The translations under genes were made by a program, and so were the position numbers. The notes below the pieces were generated by a model. That model was not told the DNA's origin and made no database searches. It saw only the letters and a program-made list of their open reading frames with translations. Shown here piece by piece: positions 8,654 to 16,858 of a stretch of 47,235 nt of DNA (position 1 is the first letter of the stretch; each line of letters begins with the position of its first letter). The DNA is from an uncultured Bacteroidales bacterium (GTDB lineage: Bacteria > Bacteroidota > Bacteroidia > Bacteroidales > UBA932), in contig CALVCB010000008.1 in assembly GCA_944325965.1 (NCBI GenBank), positions 1 through 47,235 on the forward strand, in the 5' to 3' direction.

Positions 8654-9184
8654 ATGAAATATCTGTATGCCTATATTCTGCTGATGGCGCTCACCGCCTT
8701 CGCCCCTGGAAGCATAGCCGCCCAGCCAAGGTCGCTTGGAGGAGTCTTTTCTTTCAGCTGTGCGGAGATTTCATATCAGCACGGGACAGCGGATTCTACA
8801 TTTTTCGAGATAAATGCAGGTGTAGATTTCTGTGGTGTGCTGGATGGCCAGGTCCAACATCCCGGGGTACGTGCAGGGTTCTCCTGCAACTTCATAGTAT
8901 GGGGGCATTCCTTCAGTACTGGCGACCTTTCCGCTCTGGCCGGAATCGGCTTTACTACAGGATATGTAAGGCAGACCGGAGTGTCGTTCGGCCCTATGGC
9001 CGGACTCACCGGAAAGATAGGTATAGAATATCTGTTCCGCGTCCCCGTGATTCTTTCCCTGGACTTTACCCCTGTCCTGGGGATGCATCTTGAAGGGCGT
9101 GGCAGCGATTCGCGTCTGAAACTGTACCAGGAGGGACTTATGAAAGCATATTACCCGAGGCTTGGAATCAGATACGTCTTTTGA
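8654..9184 (+). CDS. Small secreted protein, probable outer-membrane beta-barrel, function unknown
   Basis: 176 residues with a clear signal peptide (MKYLYAYILLMALTAFAPG..., cleavage likely after SIAA). The mature part has alternating polar/hydrophobic stretches, many Gly and aromatic residues, and ends in RYVF with a terminal phenylalanine, the usual pattern for a small 8-stranded outer-membrane barrel. No specific family is recognised. It begins 6 bp after the GNAT gene and stops 4 bp before another barrel-like gene, so the two may work together. Confidence 0.6.
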   Translation: MKYLYAYILLMALTAFAPGSIAAQPRSLGGVFSFSCAEISYQHGTADSTFFEINAGVDFCGVLDGQVQHPGVRAGFSCNFIVWGHSFSTGDLSALAGIGFTTGYVRQTGVSFGPMAGLTGKIGIEYLFRVPVILSLDFTPVLGMHLEGRGSDSRLKLYQEGLMKAYYPRLGIRYVF

Positions 9185-9188
9185 GGCT

Positions 9189-9839
9189 ATGGTCAGGATA
9201 TACAGATACGTTTCAGCATTTCTCATGGTCCTTGCCATGGGGCAGGCCGGTGTAGAGGCTAAGCATGGGGGAAAGTCCGGCATCCTCGGTACCTTGACAT
9301 TCGGCATAGAGGGGAGCTACATCAGCACCGCCGCCTCGTACAGGCACTTCAACTACATATCTGCCTATGGCTACAGGATTGACAGGAAGTTCTGGAACAC
9401 GATGTATCACAGCAACGGTGAATTCCTTATGCACATAGGGGTGGACATTTCCGACAAGTTCAACCTGTCCGTATATACAGGACGCAGCGGAATAAACAGG
9501 GGCACCTATGTCGTCCCGCTCACATTGAGGGGGAGCTGCTATTTCGGAAAGGACCCGTCAAAGGGAAGGTGGCTTGCCTTTCTCGATGCCGGTCCGGGGC
9601 TTTCCGGATACGGAGACGATCTGTCCTTATCAGGGATGTTCAAGGCAGGGACCGGATACAGGATACCACTGGGCAGATACACACGGCTTGATTTCCTGGT
9701 GTCATTCAGGACCGTGGTAACAGGCAAGGGCATCATGGGATCATCGATGTCATCTTCAATATATATTCCGGAGGAGAATCTCCGCAGAAGTGATGCCCTG
9801 TATCTGGCAATGACATTCGGGATAGGCATAACATTTTGA
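9189..9839 (+). CDS. Secreted outer-membrane beta-barrel-like protein, function unknown
   Basis: 216 residues from ATG 9189; codons upstream in the same frame overlap the previous gene and are not part of a signal peptide. Signal peptide MVRIYRYVSAFLMVLAMGQ, cleavage probably after VEA. The mature chain has repeated amphipathic strands (FNLSVYTGRSG, FLDAGPGLSGYGDD, LDFLVSFRTVV) and ends FGIGITF with terminal Phe, fitting an 8-10-stranded barrel. No enzyme motif is visible. Only 4 bp separate it from the preceding barrel gene, so the pair is probably co-translated. Confidence 0.6.
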   Translation: MVRIYRYVSAFLMVLAMGQAGVEAKHGGKSGILGTLTFGIEGSYISTAASYRHFNYISAYGYRIDRKFWNTMYHSNGEFLMHIGVDISDKFNLSVYTGRSGINRGTYVVPLTLRGSCYFGKDPSKGRWLAFLDAGPGLSGYGDDLSLSGMFKAGTGYRIPLGRYTRLDFLVSFRTVVTGKGIMGSSMSSSIYIPEENLRRSDALYLAMTFGIGITF

Positions 9840-9875
9840 AAGATAAGGTATGACAACAATAAAAACAATCATAAT

Positions 9876-11075
9876 ATGGAAAAAAAGATTTCTGACAGAA
9901 TCCGCTATGTAGGTGTGAATGACCACACCAAGGTAATCTTTGAAGGCATGTGGCCCCTTCCTTTCGGGGTCAGCTACAACTCCTACCTGGTGGTTGATGA
10001 AAAAGTGGCCCTTATCGATACTGTGGAGGCCGGCTTCGAGAAAGAATACCTCGGCAACATCCGCAACGAAATCGGTGACAGGAAGATCGACTATCTGGTC
10101 GTCAACCACATGGAACCGGACCATTCTTCACTTATCGCAACCATCCGGGAGCATTATCCCGACATCCGCATACTCACCAGCGCGAAGGCCGTTCCGATGA
10201 TCAAAGGCTATTTCGGCCTGACCGACAATATCCATGCGGTCAAGGAAGGGGAGAGCATAAGCCTCGGGGAATCATCTCTCACGTTCTATATGGCCCCTAT
10301 GGTACACTGGCCCGAGACAATGGTGACATACCTCGGAGAAGAAAAGACGCTTTTCTCCGGAGATGCATTCGGCACTTTCGGAGCTGTTGACGGGGCAGTC
10401 CTGGACGGGGGAGCACACCTCTGCGGCTGGCTTGACAAGTCCGAAAGCTGCTTCGCCGAGTTCAGGGACGAGATGACCAGGTACTATTCCAACATTGTCG
10501 GCAAATACGGCCAGACTGTACAGGCAGCACTGAAAAAGCTCTCCGGACTGCAGATAGGAAGGATATGCAGCACCCACGGCCCTGTATGGGAAAATCATGT
10601 GGCCGATGTGGTGTCATACTATGACAGGCTCAGCAGGTACGAGGCCGGAAAAGGCGTATGTATCGTGTACAGCAGCATGTACGGCAATACTGCAAAGGCA
10701 GCCAAGGCCCTGGCCTCCGAACTGGCCGGAAAGGGAGTGAAGTACGCCATCCACAATCTCTGCACGGAGAATGTGTCATTCGCCTACCGCGACCTTTTCA
10801 AATACGACACTCTTGCCGTAGGCGCACCAACATACAACAACGACATATTCCCTCCGGCATACAACTTCATGTACGGGGTATGCGCACGGCTTGTAAAGAA
10901 CAGGAAGTTCTTCGCCTTCGGGTCTTTCACATGGGCCGGGGCAAGCGTCAGGCTCCTGAATGAGATGGCTTCAAAGCAGGGATTCGAGCTGATCAGCGAC
11001 GGCATCAGCTTCCCGCAGGCCTACTCTTCCCGAAAATGCGACATGGCGGCAGTGGCAGACCTGATGGCAAGATGA
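9876..11075 (+). CDS. Flavodiiron protein (FprA-family A-type flavoprotein)
   Basis: 399 residues in two domains. The metallo-beta-lactamase-like domain has the diiron ligands H78-x-E80-x-D82-H83 (NHMEPDHSS), H144, D163 in SGDAFG and H234 in STHGPVW. The flavodoxin domain starts near residue 260 with the FMN phosphate loop SSMYGNT (266-272). All ligands are present, so the enzyme should reduce O2 to water or NO to N2O, a detoxification role in anaerobes; electrons come from rubredoxin or a similar donor, which is not encoded next to it. No C-terminal rubredoxin domain is fused. It follows the barrel genes by 36 bp and ends at a strong bidirectional terminator. Confidence 0.92.
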   Translation: MEKKISDRIRYVGVNDHTKVIFEGMWPLPFGVSYNSYLVVDEKVALIDTVEAGFEKEYLGNIRNEIGDRKIDYLVVNHMEPDHSSLIATIREHYPDIRILTSAKAVPMIKGYFGLTDNIHAVKEGESISLGESSLTFYMAPMVHWPETMVTYLGEEKTLFSGDAFGTFGAVDGAVLDGGAHLCGWLDKSESCFAEFRDEMTRYYSNIVGKYGQTVQAALKKLSGLQIGRICSTHGPVWENHVADVVSYYDRLSRYEAGKGVCIVYSSMYGNTAKAAKALASELAGKGVKYAIHNLCTENVSFAYRDLFKYDTLAVGAPTYNNDIFPPAYNFMYGVCARLVKNRKFFAFGSFTWAGASVRLLNEMASKQGFELISDGISFPQAYSSRKCDMAAVADLMAR

Positions 11076-11100
11076 GCCTGTCCGCAGGTACGCGGTCAGC

Positions 11101-11151
11101 ATAAAACAAAACAGGAGGCAAATCACGAAATTGCCTCCTGTTTTGTTTTAT
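11101..11151. terminator. Bidirectional rho-independent terminator
   Basis: A perfect 21-bp inverted repeat (left arm 11101-11121, right arm 11131-11151) around a 9-base loop. The core CAGGAGGCAA/TTGCCTCCTG is GC-rich and the outer parts are A-rich on the left and T-rich on the right, so either strand forms a hairpin plus U-tract. It separates the convergent flavodiiron gene and the barrel gene at 11167. Confidence 0.9.
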
Positions 11152-11166
11152 AACTTACGGGTACCT

Positions 11167-12660
11167 CTATTTCATTCCCAGCTGGCGCACCTTGCTGAGG
11201 TTGAATGTGAGGCCGAAGCTGAGGCTCAGGTTCATATTATTGCACGGAACTCCGATACCAAATCCGTCAAGAGGTGCGGTAAGCTGTGTCGGAATGGTGT
11301 CCGAAGCGATGAACAGGCCGATTCCAGGAAAGCTGAAGTTGACGATGGCTCCCCATGTGGAACCGTATGTCGATATGCCATAACTGGTGGAGAACCCGAA
11401 CCATTTGGTAGGCTCGATGTTCAGGGAGAATCGTCCTTCAGAGTGCGAATACTGACCCTGGATCCTTGTGGACGATAGGAACCCTACGGAAAGATTCCTG
11501 TAGAAAGGCAGTTCATATTCAGCCCCGATATTCAGTGTACAGGCCAGCATATTGGTCTTGCCTTTGCCTTCAGACTGTTTCTCGAACTTGAGCATGTTGT
11601 TCAAATCATCAGTCAGAGAGTCGAACTCGTCCTGCAGGGAATTGCCCGAATCAGAGTCCAGCGACAGGTTGTCGAAGCCCTCGAATGTCCACGGGACCGG
11701 TGAAGTGACCGCCCTGACGGAATTCCCCCATGATATGAATCCAAGGTCAAGTATGGAGGCAGAGAGGTTTAGACCCTCAAGCAGGCCGCTGTCGAATTCG
11801 TACGTTGCACCGAGATCTATGGCGGCACCGTATCCAAGTCCCGAGAACAGTGAAGACATCATCTCACTTATAGAATTATACTCGAAACTGTCACCAATGG
11901 CATTGAAATCCAGCTCATTGTTCTGTGAAGGATCCGTAGCCGCACCGGTCTCGCCTTTTGTGGGCCATTTGACCATTGGAGCGGAGGCGCTGAGTGAGCC
12001 CTCTGCATTGATACTCCACTGGTCTTCAGTCATACTGACATTCATCTTGTCGATATTGGCATCCGCATAGCCAAGCCCTACCAGGAACTTTACCTTCGCG
12101 CCTATATTGAGCCTGTCGGTTATCTTGCGGGCATGGCCTAAGGATATTTCGGTGTATGTCCTGACCCTCGCGCCGAGATTGCTTATGTCATAGTTCTGTT
12201 TCGCACCGGCATTCTTCATAAAGTCGAAAAGGTCATACGGCAGATTGAAGGACATATCCGCCTTCATGCCGACCTCCACCGTAGTAAAGCCACCTTTCCT
12301 GCCCCATGTGCCCACGGACACGAACGGCAGGTATACATTTGTCCCGAACTTGTTGTTCTTGCTCAGCCTGCCGAGGAATTCCTGCGAACTTACAGCTCCG
12401 TTCATGAATGTAGTGAGCTGCCCGTTGTACGGATAGAGGAATGTGCTTATGCCCAGATTGCTCTGCGTGGTGATGTTGAAATTACCTATTGCCGGCAGGG
12501 CGAAATAGCTCCTGCTGCTTGCGAAAGCAGGGTTCAGTTTGTGCCTATAGTTGTAGTTCTCTACAAAATATCCTGAATTCAACTGCGCCCCGGCATTTGA
12601 ACATACAATGGCGGAAAAGGCCGCTGCCGCCAGAATTATTGTTATCTTCTTCATAGACAT
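11167..12660 (-). CDS. DUF5723-like outer-membrane beta-barrel protein
   Basis: 497 residues. Signal peptide MSMKKITIILAAAAFSAIVCSNAGA, then the opening LNSGYFVENYNYRHKLNPAFAS, which is typical of the Bacteroidota DUF5723/PorP-like barrel proteins ('hkLNPA' motif). The rest is a long series of beta-strands with Gly/aromatic content. Its function is not known; related proteins are outer-membrane barrels. The start is fixed by a one-base overlap with the upstream lipoprotein gene: TAATG, where TAA ends that gene and ATG (12660) starts this one. The two products are therefore probably made in fixed proportion and may form one surface complex. The family name is my recollection of the pattern and needs a profile search. 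Confidence 0.7.
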   Translation of the reverse strand: MSMKKITIILAAAAFSAIVCSNAGAQLNSGYFVENYNYRHKLNPAFASSRSYFALPAIGNFNITTQSNLGISTFLYPYNGQLTTFMNGAVSSQEFLGRLSKNNKFGTNVYLPFVSVGTWGRKGGFTTVEVGMKADMSFNLPYDLFDFMKNAGAKQNYDISNLGARVRTYTEISLGHARKITDRLNIGAKVKFLVGLGYADANIDKMNVSMTEDQWSINAEGSLSASAPMVKWPTKGETGAATDPSQNNELDFNAIGDSFEYNSISEMMSSLFSGLGYGAAIDLGATYEFDSGLLEGLNLSASILDLGFISWGNSVRAVTSPVPWTFEGFDNLSLDSDSGNSLQDEFDSLTDDLNNMLKFEKQSEGKGKTNMLACTLNIGAEYELPFYRNLSVGFLSSTRIQGQYSHSEGRFSLNIEPTKWFGFSTSYGISTYGSTWGAIVNFSFPGIGLFIASDTIPTQLTAPLDGFGIGVPCNNMNLSLSFGLTFNLSKVRQLGMK

Positions 12661-14663
12661 TAGTTGTTCTGATCAGAATTAATATCCAGATGTACACCGC
12701 CCTGGACATTGGCGCGTATGCTTTCGAGCCTGACCCCCTGCTTCTCATTAAGTGGAGTGCCCTCCATGTCCGCTCCTGCCTTGGCAGAGATATTGAGCCG
12801 CAGGCCGTCGAACCTGTCAAGGGCCTCCTGGGCGGCCTGTATCCTGACAACAATGGAGGTATGGGTCTCCGAACCTATGTTCCCGGCAGCAAGCGTTCCA
12901 TCGAGAGACACATTGATGTCGTCCATGATTTCCCCGTCTACATCTATGGCGTCCGCCGACAGGCCAAGGTTCAGAGGTATGGAGTTGATAAAATCGAATT
13001 TTATAGTGGCCTCCCTGAAGTCCAGTGTATAATCGGCATCGGATGTGCTGCTGAAGCTTTCATTCCATCCGTTGAAGTCCGTCGAGTATGATATATCAAG
13101 GTCCTTCCCGAATGCAAGCGGGAATTCCATGCTGTAATCCATCCCGACATCGTAGACAAGCGGCTGGGATTCCTTTCCTTCTTCCTGTTCCGGGAACACT
13201 ACAGTGGTATAGTCGCTTTCTTTCCATCCGTCGGTCTCATTCCCGACATGAGGTACCGATACGGATATGTCACCTATCTCTATATAGGAAGGAACAGTCC
13301 TGACAATATCGCTCAGGTTGTCTATCACGACATATTCGTAATACTCACCCTCCGGCACAGGGTCTTCATTGGATGGCATCTCACGCCTTGAGATGATTAT
13401 ATGGTTTATTCCTTCTTGAATTTCGATAGGCTGGCTGTCTCCAAGCCTGATAGGGGACTCCATGGTAGTTGTCCCGTCTTTTCCGAACGCGTCCAGATTT
13501 GCTGAAAGCCTGAACACAGGGAAGCTGCCGGGATAAACAGTATTGTCACTGGCACGAGCCTCCAGGCGTATGACAGGGTTGTAGAGATCCAGGGTGACTT
13601 CCTCCCCGGAGATGAATTCCGGCAGTTCCCCGATCTGAACTTTCTGGGGTGCTACGGAAAAGTCCGGATTAATTACTGCCGATATGCTCCTGACAAGGAC
13701 ATCACCTACGGTAATACGCAGGTCAACCGCTATTTTATCAGGAATCTCGCTGACTTTTTCCGCAAAATCATTCAGCTCAAGATCTATCTTATATTTGGAT
13801 ATGGTTATTTCATTATCGATGAAAAGCTTGTCCCCGACCATACCCTGACCGGTTCCGGGTGACGGCATATCGATACTTGAGATATTCAGACGGAATACGG
13901 CCGGATTTTCAACATCCAGCTGCAGCCTGTCGAAAGACAGTACATGTCCGCTTTCAACATTTATATTCTCGCTTTCAGGGACAAGTTTCACAAAATCCGG
14001 GAATGATATTGTGAAAGGGTTGTCGTCCACCCCGCTGATGGTGACTTTCCCTTTTTTGATATTTTCACCTTTAATGCTCATGGCCAGCTCTACAGGCGCA
14101 TCAAGTCCGACATTGTTGATAGCTTTTACGATACTGGTGATCTGGCTGATGTCCTCATCTAGTTTGATAGGTGTGGACGCCTCCGGCATTGGTTCCATGC
14201 CATCTATGAGCCCGTCCAGGGCCGAACTGACACTTTCAGGTATGTCCTGGTCCTGCGGCAGATCTTTGATGATGTCCCGGATCAGACTGCCTATGCCTAT
14301 GTCCTCATACAAGACGCCACCGTCAGGGAACATTTTGCTTCCGTCAATCCCGATCTGCGGGATTTTTACAGGGGCAGGTGCAATGGTCTCATCGGAGGTA
14401 ATATAGAACCTGTAGTCCCCGGTCTGAGGGTCAACCGTCAAAATTGATTCCTGGTCCTCCTGATCCAGTTCGAGGAAATCTCCTATTGGCATGAATTCGG
14501 TATTTCCGAGCGGAAGGCTAATTGAGCCCTGAATGTCCACTGAACCGTCGATACCGCCAGTGAAGTCGTACTCTTCATTCACGCAAGAGCACACAATAGG
14601 CACTGAAACAAGTGCTGTGGCAGCAAAACGCCGCAGCGCAGACAATGATCTGGTTAAAGGCAT
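12660..14663 (-). CDS. Large secreted lipoprotein, function unknown
   Basis: 667 residues. N-terminus MPLTRSLSALRRFAATALVSV with a lipobox ending VCSC (Cys27), then an acidic chain of beta-sandwich-like repeats: D-x-Q-G-S-I-S-L-P-L-G at the start, LPLGxxxF patterns, and several segments of similar type (residues about 200-330, 360-450, 540-660). Acidic residues following the lipidated Cys (VNEEYDF) suggest surface export in Bacteroidota, where a negatively charged signal after Cys sends lipoproteins across the outer membrane. No catalytic motif is seen. It is translationally coupled to the DUF5723-like barrel gene and has a strong promoter at 14705-14736. The prophage is inserted 15 bp upstream of that promoter without breaking it. 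Confidence 0.7.
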   Translation of the reverse strand: MPLTRSLSALRRFAATALVSVPIVCSCVNEEYDFTGGIDGSVDIQGSISLPLGNTEFMPIGDFLELDQEDQESILTVDPQTGDYRFYITSDETIAPAPVKIPQIGIDGSKMFPDGGVLYEDIGIGSLIRDIIKDLPQDQDIPESVSSALDGLIDGMEPMPEASTPIKLDEDISQITSIVKAINNVGLDAPVELAMSIKGENIKKGKVTISGVDDNPFTISFPDFVKLVPESENINVESGHVLSFDRLQLDVENPAVFRLNISSIDMPSPGTGQGMVGDKLFIDNEITISKYKIDLELNDFAEKVSEIPDKIAVDLRITVGDVLVRSISAVINPDFSVAPQKVQIGELPEFISGEEVTLDLYNPVIRLEARASDNTVYPGSFPVFRLSANLDAFGKDGTTTMESPIRLGDSQPIEIQEGINHIIISRREMPSNEDPVPEGEYYEYVVIDNLSDIVRTVPSYIEIGDISVSVPHVGNETDGWKESDYTTVVFPEQEEGKESQPLVYDVGMDYSMEFPLAFGKDLDISYSTDFNGWNESFSSTSDADYTLDFREATIKFDFINSIPLNLGLSADAIDVDGEIMDDINVSLDGTLAAGNIGSETHTSIVVRIQAAQEALDRFDGLRLNISAKAGADMEGTPLNEKQGVRLESIRANVQGGVHLDINSDQNN

Positions 14664-14704
14664 AATTTATTTATTTATGTTTTGGTTTGAATAAAAATCC
14701 GCTG

Positions 14705-14736
14705 CAAATATAAGACATTATTATTTTTCTTTCAAA
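14705..14736 (-). promoter_or_regulatory. Bacteroidota promoter for the lipoprotein-barrel pair
   Basis: On the minus strand TTTG (14736-14733), a 20-bp spacer and TATATTTG (14712-14705), an exact match to both elements at ideal spacing. The start codon at 14663 follows after about 40 bases. It lies outside the phage attachment repeat. Confidence 0.65.
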
Positions 14737-14751
14737 GAAGTAGGTGTTTTT

Positions 14752-14779
14752 TTGTTATACAATTTATAGTATGAAACTA
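14752..14779 (+). other. Left attachment site of the prophage (dif-like)
   Basis: 28-bp site in XerC-arm/spacer/XerD-arm layout: arm 14752-14762 (TTGTTATACAA), spacer TTTATA (14763-14768), arm 14769-14779 (GTATGAAACTA). It matches the right site at 20705-20732 in 20 of 24 aligned positions from the TGTT onward, with differences concentrated in the right arm, in the same orientation. The degenerate right arm would be phage-derived if integration exchanged strands beside the spacer. Confidence 0.65.
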
Positions 14780-14860
14780 AAATATTAAAGTTTTAGACTA
14801 TAATAAATAACAAAATTAAACAGCGAAATCAAAGATCTAAAAAATTGTAACTAAACAAAT

Positions 14861-15013
14861 CTACATATTTGCCAAAAAAAGAACCAATACAGTAATAAGA
14901 CCAGTACAAACAAAAGAGATAGAAAGAAAAACAAAAAAGCGGATAATATCGTGCTTTAATTCACGATGAAAAGACCTATCTGTTTGCTCCTCATACTGGT
15001 AATTAATTCTCAT
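14861..15013 (-). CDS. Small phage membrane protein (50 aa), candidate lysis or exit protein
   Basis: The minus strand encodes 50 residues from ATG 15013 to TAG 14863-14861: a charged N-terminal third (MRINYQYEEQTDRSFHRELK) followed by one hydrophobic helix of about 25 residues (FFVFLSISFVCTG, then LITVLVLFLANM). It is the last gene before the left attachment site and has a promoter-like pair directly upstream whose -7 element ends only 7 bp before the ATG, so the mRNA could be almost leaderless. No homology is recognised. A single-helix late phage protein suggests a lysis function like protein E of phiX174, but the topology is reversed and the role is inferred. Confidence 0.5.
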   Translation of the reverse strand: MRINYQYEEQTDRSFHRELKHDIIRFFVFLSISFVCTGLITVLVLFLANM

Positions 15014-15020
15014 AACACTG

Positions 15021-15050
15021 CAAATATAATATTTTTTTTATAAAAACAAA
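15021..15050 (-). promoter_or_regulatory. Phage promoter for the 50-residue membrane protein
   Basis: On the minus strand TTTG (15050-15047), 18-bp spacer, TATATTTG (15028-15021). It sits exactly in the gap between the VP2 stop and the small gene, which suggests independent transcription of that gene. Confidence 0.45.
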
Positions 15051-16091
15051 TCATAATTCAGAAACCGTATAAGAATAACCCTGAGAATTAGTACCAGTTT
15101 TACGCGCATTTCCAAAAATACCTATAGCATCTAAAAATGTACGCAAAGTACTATTAATATTATCAAACCAAGCATTAACAGCAGACATAGCAGCCTCCTT
15201 TTCAGCTTTAGAAGCATTAGAAGACTGTATAGACTTTATAACAGATTCCATCTCATTTTGGACTTTATTATACCACTCCTGATATTCACGCTGAACAAAA
15301 GTAAATTGAGCTTGTTCATCCATAAGACCCTTATGTGAACGAGATTCAGAAATACGAGCATTAACAAGCTCCATATTTCGATAAGCAAGATCAGAATTAG
15401 CATTAAGATTATCAATTTTAGCCAACAACTCATTGCGCTGAGCATCACGAAGATTCATTTTTGTAATACTATCCTGCAAAAGATTAAAAGAACGTTGGCG
15501 ATTGACATCAATCTCAGAGCGAATCTCATCAACATGACCCTTAAGCATAGAATCACGATATTTAGACTCAATATCATTAAGAACAGTCCTGGAAGCACTC
15601 TCCTTATTTTGAGCAGCAGCAACACGAGCTTCAGTATAAGCACGGAAAAGGGCAGTATCTGCATTACGCCGAGCAATTTCGTTCTGTTCCTGAGCAATGT
15701 CAAGTTGAGAAGCAGCAATGATACCTGCCTGAAGCTGAGAGCCAACATTGAACTGAGCAGGAGCAATAGGGGAGTTAGGAGAAAGTGAACCCTGAAGCTG
15801 AGCACCGCTCGTCGTTCCAGCGGTGACCGGATTAGAAGCACCATTAGGGTTGATGCCTGCCTCACGCAAACGCCGAGCCTGAGCAGACGCAGAATTATAT
15901 TCACGTTCAGAAGCAAGGTCAGAAAGATAGTCCGCACGTTGCTGAGCATAGCGGCGGTCATATTCAGCATTATCTCTAGCAAACATTTCGCGAGAAAAAT
16001 TGCGCTGCCTCCTATTTTCAGCAGAAGTAACAGCGGCAGAAACTCCGGTAGAAATAAGACCAACCGGATCGAATGACATTCCAAAATCCAT
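15051..16091 (-). CDS. Microvirus DNA pilot protein VP2 (minor capsid)
   Basis: 346 residues from MDFGMSFDPVG (ATG 16091); eight more codons are open upstream but the conserved part begins here. The N-terminus has a short Gly/Ala/Ser helix (GLISTGVSAAVTS), then the family hallmark: N-F-S-R-E-M-F-A-R-D-N-A-E-Y followed by RRLREAGINPNGA at about residues 75-88. The middle and C-terminal parts are long Gln/Glu/Arg-rich helices, suggesting coiled coil, as in the phiX174 pilot protein H tube that carries DNA through the envelope. It follows the hairpin-rich gap downstream of VP3. Confidence 0.9.
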   Translation of the reverse strand: MDFGMSFDPVGLISTGVSAAVTSAENRRQRNFSREMFARDNAEYDRRYAQQRADYLSDLASEREYNSASAQARRLREAGINPNGASNPVTAGTTSGAQLQGSLSPNSPIAPAQFNVGSQLQAGIIAASQLDIAQEQNEIARRNADTALFRAYTEARVAAAQNKESASRTVLNDIESKYRDSMLKGHVDEIRSEIDVNRQRSFNLLQDSITKMNLRDAQRNELLAKIDNLNANSDLAYRNMELVNARISESRSHKGLMDEQAQFTFVQREYQEWYNKVQNEMESVIKSIQSSNASKAEKEAAMSAVNAWFDNINSTLRTFLDAIGIFGNARKTGTNSQGYSYTVSEL

Positions 16092-16118
16092 TGCAATAAA
16101 ATTTAAAATTATCATTTA

Positions 16119-16450
16119 GGGTCGTGTCCGACCCAGCATTACGTCAGCAAGAAAGACGTAATGCTAGTATTAAAATCTAACACACGTGCGCACGCGCGTA
16201 TAAGGTCGCACACGCACACGCGTGGTTTCTCAAATTCAAATATCTGCCTGCGAATACGCAAGCAGGCAGATATGACGGCCAGAGCGTCCGCGAAACCCAT
16301 ATGTTAAATGGGCTTTCGCGGTCACTCACTGACCTAAAATGGTACAAAATAGCCATTCTGTCTATTTTGATTTAAGACGGCCTTACGGCCTTTTTTACAG
16401 GTGGGATAACGGCTCACAAATACGCGAGCTCACCGTTATCCTTCACCTGT
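16119..16450. other. Hairpin-rich phage intergenic region (about 320 bp without a gene)
   Basis: The gap between the scaffold (VP3) and pilot (VP2) genes holds at least five perfect or near-perfect stem-loops: 16119-16134 (6-bp stem GGGTCG, 4-base loop); 16135-16165 (11-bp stem AGCATTACGTC); 16240-16273 (12-bp stem ATATCTGCCTGC); 16288-16321 (13-bp stem with one bulged C, CCGCGAAACCCAT); 16397-16450 (ACAGGTG plus GGATAACGG paired with CCGTTATCC and CACCTGT, overlapping the VP3 stop codon). Between hairpins two and three lies a strictly alternating purine-pyrimidine tract (16180-16202). The region is locally GC-rich. Likely roles are transcription termination, ssDNA origin or packaging signal; none is proven. 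Confidence 0.75.
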
Positions 16451-16843
16451 TACGGATTTTTGTTTATTTACTTCATTAAGCTGAGCTTGAAGCTCAGCTA
16501 TTTTCCTGTCTTTATCCTTTGCGGACTGTTCGGCTGCGGCCTTAAGAGATTCATCGAGCTTCTGAGAAGTATCACGCAAGTCCTTTGCCGCGGATCTAAC
16601 ATTCATAATGTCATCAAACTCGTCTCCGGTGGTAGGAAAATCAGAATCTATATCTTTGTCGGCAAGGAATACACCCTGACGCTGACCGACGGGAGGCATT
16701 TCGCCTGTCATCCTATACATCTTGACAAGCTCTCCGAGGGTACGATGTTTATACTGTTTATTAACAAGGCAAGGACAACCCTTAAACGAAGTACTCTTGC
16801 CTTTTCCATTCAACGAACGGAAACCTTTTATCTTACGTTCCAT
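16436..16843 (-). CDS. Microvirus internal scaffolding protein VP3
   Basis: 135 residues, hydrophilic, beginning MERKIKGFRSLNGKGKS and ending in a charged, probably coiled-coil stretch (about 85-125). The central TLGELVKMYRMTGEMPP resembles internal scaffolding proteins of gut microviruses, and the position directly after the capsid gene (15-bp gap) supports this role. Scaffolding proteins guide procapsid assembly and leave the virion on maturation. The stop codon lies inside a 16-bp stem-loop that could end the capsid-scaffold transcript. Confidence 0.75.
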   Translation of the reverse strand: MERKIKGFRSLNGKGKSTSFKGCPCLVNKQYKHRTLGELVKMYRMTGEMPPVGQRQGVFLADKDIDSDFPTTGDEFDDIMNVRSAAKDLRDTSQKLDESLKAAAEQSAKDKDRKIAELQAQLNEVNKQKSVTGEG

Positions 16844-16858
16844 AATGCGATGCTTTTA

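Noticed and set aside
16374-16395. GGCC-TTAC-GGCC followed by TTTTTT as a plus-strand terminator
   Set aside because: The stem is only 4 bp and no plus-strand transcription unit is present in the phage; minus-strand genes would not use this T-run.
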